Shown: piece by piece, positions 58,005-64,000 of the stretch
Layout of the letters: each line of letters opens with the position of its first letter
Numbering within the stretch: position 1 is the stretch's first letter
Assembly: GCA_963776675.1 (NCBI GenBank)
Contig: CAVZNR010000042.1
Location: forward strand, 1-64,000
Direction of reading: 5' to 3'
DNA from: Hyphomicrobium_A sp963776675
GTDB lineage: Bacteria > Pseudomonadota > Alphaproteobacteria > Rhizobiales > Hyphomicrobiaceae
Length of the DNA: 64,000 bases
Position numbers and translations under genes: made by a program
Notes under the pieces: model-generated
What the model was told of the DNA's origin: nothing
Seen by the model: only the letters and a program-made list of their open reading frames with translations
Databases searched by the model: none

Positions 58005-59273
58005 ATGGCACTCCACGGATCGACCTACGAGCCGAAGTCCGGCTTCGGCAAATGGATGGACGCGCGCCTGCCCATCGGGCGGATGATGTACTCGCAGTTC
58101 ATCGACTTCCCCACGCCGCGCAATCTCAACTACCTGTGGACGTTCGGCGGCATCCTCACGTTCTTCCTGATGGCGCAGATCGTGACCGGCATCGTGCTCG
58201 CCATGCACTATCAGCCGAGCGCCACCGAGGCCTTCGACTCCGTCGAGGCGATCCGCCGCGACGTCAACTACGGCTGGCTGTTGCGCAACCTGCACGCGGT
58301 CGGCGCGTCCATGTTCTTCCTCGCCGCCTACGTGCACATCTTCCGCGGGCTGTACTACGGCTCCTACAAGGCGCCGCGCGAGGTGTTGTGGATCATCGGC
58401 GTGTTGATCTTCCTGGCGATGATGGCGACGGCCTTCATGGGCTACTCGCTGCCCTGGGGCCAGATGAGCTTCTGGGCCGTGACCGTCATCACCAACCTGT
58501 TCTCCTCGCTCGACAGCATCGTCAACGGGCTCGGCACCACCATCGTGCAGTGGCTGTGGGGCGGCTACTCGGTGTCGGGAGCGACGCTCAACCGCTTCTA
58601 CAGCCTGCACTATCTGCTGCCCTTCGTGATCGCAGGGCTGGTCGGGCTGCATCTGTGGGCGCTGCACGTGGTCGGGCAGAACAGCCCCGTCGGCCTCGAC
58701 GTCAAGGCCAAGTCGGATTCGCTGCCCATGCACCCCTATGCCACGTCGAAGGACGCGGTCGGCATGTTCGCCTTCCTCATCCTCTTCGCCTGGTTCGCGT
58801 TCTTCCTGCCCGACTACCTCGGCCATCCCGACAACTACGTTCCGGCCAACCCGCTGGTGACGCCGCCGCACATCGTGCCGGAGTGGTACTTCCTGCCGTA
58901 CTACGCCATCCTGCGCGCGATCCCCTCGAAGCTGTTCGGCGTCATCGCCATGTTCGGCTCGATCGCGATCCTTCTGTTTGTGCCCTGGCTCGACCGGAGC
59001 CCCGTGCGCTCCACCAAGTACCGGCCGGTCTACAAGTGGTTCTTCTGGCTGTTCGCCTTCACCTGCGTGGCGCTCGGCTATCTGGGGTCGAAGCCGCCGG
59101 AGGCCGCGTACGTGTTCTGGGCGCGCGTCTTCACGTTCTACTACTTCGCGCACTTCCTGATCGTCATGCCGGTCGTCGGTTGGCTCGAGAAGCCGAAGAA
59201 GATACCGGGCTCCATCACCGAGGCGGTGCTCGGCAAAGACGCGGTGCAACGTGCAAAAGTTGCGGCCGAATAG
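58005..59273 (+). CDS. petB: Cytochrome b of the bc1 complex
   Basis: Integral membrane protein of 422 aa with eight to nine helices. Haem ligand His pairs are in NLHAVGASMFFLAAYVHIFR and LHYLLPFVIAGLVGLHLWALH; the quinol site PEWY is in VPEWYFLPYYAI. It transfers electrons from quinol to Rieske and cytochrome c1. It starts 16 bp after petA. Confidence 0.98.
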   Translation: MALHGSTYEPKSGFGKWMDARLPIGRMMYSQFIDFPTPRNLNYLWTFGGILTFFLMAQIVTGIVLAMHYQPSATEAFDSVEAIRRDVNYGWLLRNLHAVGASMFFLAAYVHIFRGLYYGSYKAPREVLWIIGVLIFLAMMATAFMGYSLPWGQMSFWAVTVITNLFSSLDSIVNGLGTTIVQWLWGGYSVSGATLNRFYSLHYLLPFVIAGLVGLHLWALHVVGQNSPVGLDVKAKSDSLPMHPYATSKDAVGMFAFLILFAWFAFFLPDYLGHPDNYVPANPLVTPPHIVPEWYFLPYYAILRAIPSKLFGVIAMFGSIAILLFVPWLDRSPVRSTKYRPVYKWFFWLFAFTCVALGYLGSKPPEAAYVFWARVFTFYYFAHFLIVMPVVGWLEKPKKIPGSITEAVLGKDAVQRAKVAAE

Positions 59274-59291
59274 GGCTGGAGGGGACTTCCA

Positions 59292-60170
59292 ATGACAAGA
59301 CCGGGCCCAAGCCGCATGGCGGCGGTGGTTCTCCTGGCCGTCCTGGCGCTCGGCAATGCCGCGCGCGCCGAGGAGGCGGCGGGCGAGCACGGAATCGAGC
59401 CGCAAGAGTGGTCGTTCTCGGGCTTCACCGGCTCCTACAACCAGGCGCAGCTGCAGCGCGGCTTCCAGATTTTCCAGAATGTCTGCTCCGCCTGCCACGG
59501 CTTGAAGCGGGTGCGCTTCCGCAACCTGGCCGAGCCGGGCGGGCCCGAATTTCCCGTCGAGGCCGTGAAGGCGCTGGCGGCGTCCTGGCCCTATCAGATT
59601 TCCGGCGAGCTCGACGATGAGGGGCACCCCATCGACCGGCTTCCCGGCCTCGCCGATCCCATCATCGGGCCCTACAAGAACGACAAGGAAGCGCGCGCGG
59701 CGCAGGGCGGCGCGCTGCCGCCCGACCTGTCGCTCATCGTGCGCGCCCGCACCACCGAGAGCCACGCGCCCTGGTACTCGCACTGGCTCTACATGCTGAA
59801 GGACATCGTCACGGCGCAGCAGGATAACGGCGCCAACTACGTCTATGGGCTGCTGACCGGCTATACCGAGCCGCCGGCGGGCGTCCACGTCAACGACGGC
59901 ATGTACTACAACCTCGCCTTCCCCGGCCATCAGCTGGCGATGCCGCCACCGCTGTCGAAGGACAGCGTCGTGGAGTATCAGGCGGACGCCGGCGCCAAGG
60001 CGTCGTTCGAGCAGAACGCCAAGGATATTACGGCTTTCCTCGCCTGGGCGGCCGACCCGAGCCTGGATGCGCGCAAGGAGCTCGGCTGGCAGGTGCTGCT
60101 CTACCTGCTGATCACGACGCTGCTGCTCTACGTCGCCAAGAGGCGCGTCTGGGCGCGTGTGAAGCACTAG
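59292..60170 (+). CDS. petC: Cytochrome c1 of the bc1 complex
   Basis: Protein of 292 aa with a signal peptide (residues 10-27), the haem c site CSACHG near residue 65, and a C-terminal membrane helix (WQVLLYLLITTLLLYVAKRR). The axial Met is probably in the AMPPPL segment. It receives electrons from the Rieske protein and passes them to soluble cytochrome c. Last gene of the petABC operon. Confidence 0.98.
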   Translation: MTRPGPSRMAAVVLLAVLALGNAARAEEAAGEHGIEPQEWSFSGFTGSYNQAQLQRGFQIFQNVCSACHGLKRVRFRNLAEPGGPEFPVEAVKALAASWPYQISGELDDEGHPIDRLPGLADPIIGPYKNDKEARAAQGGALPPDLSLIVRARTTESHAPWYSHWLYMLKDIVTAQQDNGANYVYGLLTGYTEPPAGVHVNDGMYYNLAFPGHQLAMPPPLSKDSVVEYQADAGAKASFEQNAKDITAFLAWAADPSLDARKELGWQVLLYLLITTLLLYVAKRRVWARVKH

Positions 60171-60200
60171 GCGCTCGAAGTCGCTCAGCCACAATGTTCC

Positions 60201-60356
60201 AGCCCCTCACCCGGTCCGTTCCTGCTTCGCACGAACGGACCGACCTCTCCCCCTGGGAGAGGTGAATTACGTTGAAGCCGCCGCAGCCGCACCTCTCCCA
60301 TAGGGAGAGGTCGGGATGCGCACGCGCAGCGTGGGCGGCCCGGGTGAGGGGGTGCT
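60201..60356. repeat. Compound palindromic intergenic repeat
   Basis: The ends AGCCCCTCACCCGG (60201-60214) and CCGGGTGAGGGGGTGCT (60340-60356) are inverted. Inside are three hairpins: GGTCCGTTC/GAACGGACC (60213-60241), ACCTCTCCC/GGGAGAGGT (60243-60263), and the same pair at 60291-60311. Such elements are scattered between genes in alphaproteobacteria. It may end the petABC transcript or protect its 3' end. Confidence 0.85.
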
Positions 60357-60439
60357 GAGCTCGAAGTCGCGTCGGCTTTTCGGTTTGCGTTGTCATGCGC
60401 GCGTGCGATATCGGCGATGCGAGCTTCTAGGAGGCAAGA

Positions 60440-61316
<877 letters not shown>

Positions 61317-61325
61317 TCTGATCGC

Positions 61326-61757
61326 TCAGTTCTTCGGAGGCGGTGGCGGCATGGCCTCGAAGCTCGGAACATCGTCGGCGGTGATGTCCCACGCCGGGCG
61401 GTTGCGCGTGTAGACCACGACTTGCGGCGCGAACCAGCTCGTGTCCTCTAGAATGCCCACGGGCACCAGGACGATGCCCGGGCGCCCGGTATTTGTGCCA
61501 TGCGTGCGCGCTCCGCAGACGGGACAGAAATGGCGCTCAAGCGAGTTGCCGCTGTCGGCGGTCAGCGTGAAGCCCTTGGTGTCGCCGGTGATCTCGACAT
61601 CCTCGGCACGGAAGAAAGCGTTGGACGCGTGGCCCGTGCCCGTTCCGCGCTGGCAGTCCTTGCAATGGCAGTGGGCCATGCGCACCGGCGTGCCTTTGAC
61701 GGCGATGCGGACGGCCCCGCACAGGCAGTGCCCCGACGACTCGATCTCGCTCGACAT
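61326..61757 (-). CDS. GFA family zinc protein
   Basis: Protein of 143 aa with the two zinc clusters of the GFA/CENP-V fold: CLCGAVR and HCHCKDCQRGTG near the start and HFCPVCGARTHG in the middle. Members were named for glutathione-dependent formaldehyde activation, but most have unknown substrates. It is separate from the amidotransferase gene by about 85 bp. Confidence 0.93.
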   Translation of the reverse strand: MSSEIESSGHCLCGAVRIAVKGTPVRMAHCHCKDCQRGTGTGHASNAFFRAEDVEITGDTKGFTLTADSGNSLERHFCPVCGARTHGTNTGRPGIVLVPVGILEDTSWFAPQVVVYTRNRPAWDITADDVPSFEAMPPPPPKN

Positions 61758-61841
61758 GTCTGGCGGTCTCCCCCATTTGCGCCACTCAAAATGGCGGCAC
61801 GGCGCGGCGTGTTCAAGTGCAAACGCCGGCGCTCGCGGCGT

Positions 61842-62528
61842 CTAGGCAACCGCGCCGCTTTTGGCATCCACGGCGCGCACGAAGGCGCGGAACAGGCGCC
61901 GCTGGGAGGCGCGGTAGATCATGAACTCCGGGTGCCACTGCACGCCGACGCGGAAATAAGCGGACGCGTCCTCGATGGCCTGCACGACGTCGTGCTTGTC
62001 GCGCGCCGTGACCTTGAGGCCGGCGCCCAGACGATCCACGGACTGGGTGTGCAGACAGTTGACGTGCAGGCGATCCACGGCGAGCACTCGGTGCAGAAGG
62101 CTGTCGGGCTCGATGGTCACGTGACGCGCGGGCAGCGGCGTCCAGCGCCGCGGCAGCCCCTCGTAGGCCTTGTAGACGTCCTGATGCAGCGTGCCGCCGT
62201 AGAACACGTTCAGCATCTGCGCGCCGCGGCACACGCCCAGGACGGGAAGGTCGCGGCGCGCGGCGTAGTCGAGGGCCTTGAGCTCGAGCTGATCACGGGC
62301 GGGGTCGTGCTGCACGTCGAGCGTCAGCTCGCCGTCGTAGAGCTCCACGGAGATGTCGTCGCCGCCGCCGATGATCAGCCCGTCGAGGCCCTGCAGCGCG
62401 GCTTCGCCGCCGGGCGCCACCAGGCGAATGGGGTGCTCGCCGAACAGGCGCATCGACAGCCAGTAGAACCACCACATGTAACGGCCGCCGCCGCGCGAGC
62501 TCGTCACGCCGATGCGCGGCGTCCTCAT
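61842..62528 (-). CDS. Class I glutamine amidotransferase-like hydrolase (peptidase C26)
   Basis: Protein of 228 aa with the nucleophile C100 (GVCRGAQML) and H199, E201 (QWHPEF), the triad of class I amidotransferases and gamma-glutamyl hydrolases. Related proteins include PuuD, which removes gamma-glutamyl groups. The ATG at 62528 overlaps the stop of the upstream amidoligase (ATGA), so the two are translationally coupled. It could remove, or supply, the amide group formed by its partner. Confidence 0.92.
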   Translation of the reverse strand: MRTPRIGVTSSRGGGRYMWWFYWLSMRLFGEHPIRLVAPGGEAALQGLDGLIIGGGDDISVELYDGELTLDVQHDPARDQLELKALDYAARRDLPVLGVCRGAQMLNVFYGGTLHQDVYKAYEGLPRRWTPLPARHVTIEPDSLLHRVLAVDRLHVNCLHTQSVDRLGAGLKVTARDKHDVVQAIEDASAYFRVGVQWHPEFMIYRASQRRLFRAFVRAVDAKSGAVA

Positions 62529-63514
62529 GACAGCGCGATCCACTCGCTCGAGATGATCGCCCAGTCGCGCGGCAAAAGCCGCCCCTGGTTCTCATTGTAG
62601 GCATGCGCCATGGCGGCGAGCTTGTCGGGGCGCTCGGCGAGCTGCTCGACGAGGCACCAGCGGTTCCACTCGGTGACGATGTTCCAATCGGGCCGGTCGA
62701 GCCGGGCATCGGGCAGACGGTAGTGGAAGGTGGGTCGCGGCTTGATACGCTTGTCGTCGACGGTATTGCGCACGCGGGGCTCGTCGAGCCAGGCGAACAG
62801 CGGCAACAGGTCGAGCTCGCGGTTGCGCGTGGGGTTGTGCAACAGGTAGTCGTCGATGAGCGTGGCGATGTCGGGCCGGTAGGCTGGATCGATCACGAGC
62901 AGGGTGTAGTCGGGCGGAAACGGATCGGCGAAAGCCAATACGCGGCGCGTCAGGTTGACCGAGATGACGGCGCGCAGCCAATCCGACAGCAGCAGATAGG
63001 CCTTGAGGACGGAGACGATCCATTCGGCGCTGCGCTCGGCGATATCGGGATTGAGCTGCATGCCGAAGGCGTAGAGCGGGCTCACGTCGGTGCCGTGTGC
63101 ACCGACACGGCGCAATTCCTCCAGCAGGCTGTCGAGCCGGGGCAGATCGTCGATCCGGATTGGCGGGCACACGATCTCGCACGGGATGAGCGCCGAGCCG
63201 ATGTCGCCCAGCACGCCGTGGAAGGCATCCTGGAAGTTCGCCATGAGCATCTGCAACCCGGTCGGCGTCTCCGCCGTCGCCTCGGCGCGGTGCAGGAACT
63301 GCGAATCGAGCTCGGACTTGAAGTCGCCCAGCTCGGTTTGCTGGATTGAGAAGCGGTGGTGGTCGATTGCTTTGACACTGCCGCCGAAGACCTTGCGCAC
63401 GATGCGCGCGGCATCGCGCGCGGTCACGGCCGCGAACTCCAGCTCGACGCCGACGCAGCGCGGCTCACCGGTGTAGTTGGACTCGCGCGGCGGTCTTTCG
63501 ATTTTGGCGGTCAA
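62525..63514 (-). CDS. Putative amidoligase (COOH-NH2 ligase, PF12224-like)
   Basis: Protein of 329 aa in the glutamine-synthetase-like amidoligase group. GVELEFAAV supplies the first metal-binding E-x-E; SELDSQFLH and CEIVCPPI supply further acidic ligands, and GMQLNPDIAE follows in the order of the family. Such enzymes are predicted to join a carboxylate to an amine with ATP. Its coupling with a class I amidotransferase matches a conserved gene pair known from comparative genomics but with no known product. Confidence 0.85.
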   Translation of the reverse strand: MTAKIERPPRESNYTGEPRCVGVELEFAAVTARDAARIVRKVFGGSVKAIDHHRFSIQQTELGDFKSELDSQFLHRAEATAETPTGLQMLMANFQDAFHGVLGDIGSALIPCEIVCPPIRIDDLPRLDSLLEELRRVGAHGTDVSPLYAFGMQLNPDIAERSAEWIVSVLKAYLLLSDWLRAVISVNLTRRVLAFADPFPPDYTLLVIDPAYRPDIATLIDDYLLHNPTRNRELDLLPLFAWLDEPRVRNTVDDKRIKPRPTFHYRLPDARLDRPDWNIVTEWNRWCLVEQLAERPDKLAAMAHAYNENQGRLLPRDWAIISSEWIALS

Positions 63515-63611
63515 TTGGGTCAGCTCTTTCGTATTTCCCTGGTCTTAGGCGCGCAGCGTGAAGTTTTCGCCAATGGGATTGAAACGCCTGAGCCGGCGGG
63601 CGGTTTCCTCT

Positions 63612-64000
63612 TCAATCGCGTGCGCCCCGGGATGAACGGGCCGCCAGCCACGCCATCACGTCCTGCGCGTTCCGGTCGGGCGGAAACACCGGGTAGAACA
63701 CGTGCTCTATGGAGCCGTCGACGATGATCATCGTGAGGCGGCACAGCAGCCTGCGGCCATCGACCGAGAATGTCGGCAGGCCAATGGCATCGGCGAGCGC
63801 GAAGTGGGCGTCGGAGACGAGCGCAAACGGCAGGTGCAGCCGGGCCGCGGCCTCCTGCTGGTCGCTCGCGCTCTGTGCCGACAGGCCCAGCACGTGGTCG
63901 GCGCCGAGCGCGCGCAGCTCGGAGAAGTGGTCGCGAAAGGCGCAGGCCTGCGGGGTGCATCCGCGCGCACCGGGGATCATGTCCCAACCGGCGGGAAGCG
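63612..64000 (-). CDS. Peroxiredoxin, start outside the window
   Basis: The frame is open to the window edge, so only the C-terminal 129 residues are seen. The peroxidatic Cys is in the IPGARGCTPQACAFRDH motif of the AhpC/TSA glutaredoxin-like (Prx5-type) group. A later Cys (LLCRLTMI) is a candidate resolving residue. It reduces hydroperoxides in the cytoplasm. It lies 97 bp upstream of the amidoligase and may share its transcript. Confidence 0.88.
   Translation of the reverse strand, partial: LPAGWDMIPGARGCTPQACAFRDHFSELRALGADHVLGLSAQSASDQQEAAARLHLPFALVSDAHFALADAIGLPTFSVDGRRLLCRLTMIIVDGSIEHVFYPVFPPDRNAQDVMAWLAARSSRGARD

Noticed and set aside
57975..60194. Long minus-strand open frame (739 codons) opposite petB and petC
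   Set aside because: It mirrors real genes in GC-rich DNA and has no family features; codon order on the plus strand explains it.

Overview
This window looks like chromosomal DNA of a GC-rich alphaproteobacterium, most likely from the Hyphomicrobiales (Hyphomicrobium or Rhodoplanes-like). The evidence is the set of families present: class I lysyl-tRNA synthetase, petABC encoding a bc1 complex, a PodJ-like coiled-coil/Sel1 protein, the TIGR02186/TauE pair, DUF6460 and DUF6111 small proteins, a CIRCE element before groESL, and a plant/alphaproteobacterial-type H-NS-like protein. I see no phage, IS element, integrase or CRISPR array. Genus assignment is inference.

Positions 1-12,994 form one co-directional nitrogen-acquisition operon: ABC transporter (binding protein, permease, ATPase), a type III glutamine synthetase-like ligase, a NikR-fold regulator that lacks two of the four nickel ligands, an unassigned protein, a 2-oxoglutarate/Fe(II) oxygenase, two DUF1989 proteins, a biotin-dependent urea/guanidine carboxylase and allophanate hydrolase. 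The DUF1989 pair points to guanidine (carboxyguanidine deiminase CgdAB) rather than plain urea as the substrate. The oxygenase could feed it by releasing guanidine from a larger guanidino compound.

Positions 13,000-32,210 are mixed housekeeping: tRNA-Gly(CCC), a radical SAM protein, MscL, a two-subunit SSS transporter, YjbQ, a PodJ-like polarity protein with a strong terminator, a TauE/TIGR02186 export pair, the PdeM/Lhr-like DNA repair pair, PyrD, a lone DUF262-DUF1524 (GmrSD-type) nuclease and LysK. Positions 32,700-44,450 carry a GGDEF-EAL protein, an SRPBCC protein, a hydrolase, MepA, MsrA, small membrane proteins, the small subunit of methylmalonyl-CoA mutase, a HerA-like ATPase, a cytochrome c and SodB.

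Positions 45,050-47,960 hold an H-NS-like gene, a tandem 21-bp repeat, and groESL behind a CIRCE-controlled promoter. Positions 48,100-60,170 hold an L,D-transpeptidase, a Nudix-DUF6111-cca operon, an exported lysozyme-like protein, HemF, an ABC exporter and petABC. A compound palindromic repeat precedes mtnP, and the end of the window has a GFA protein, a two-gene amidoligase/glutamine-amidotransferase cassette and a truncated peroxiredoxin.

At least sixteen reading-frame breaks occur, eight of them in the carboxylase gene. All shift the frame the same way (+1) and nearly all are explained by one C placed between two Gs, or one G between two Cs. They also hit genes expected to be intact (Rieske protein, cca, mtnP), so I treat them as sequence errors, not pseudogenes.
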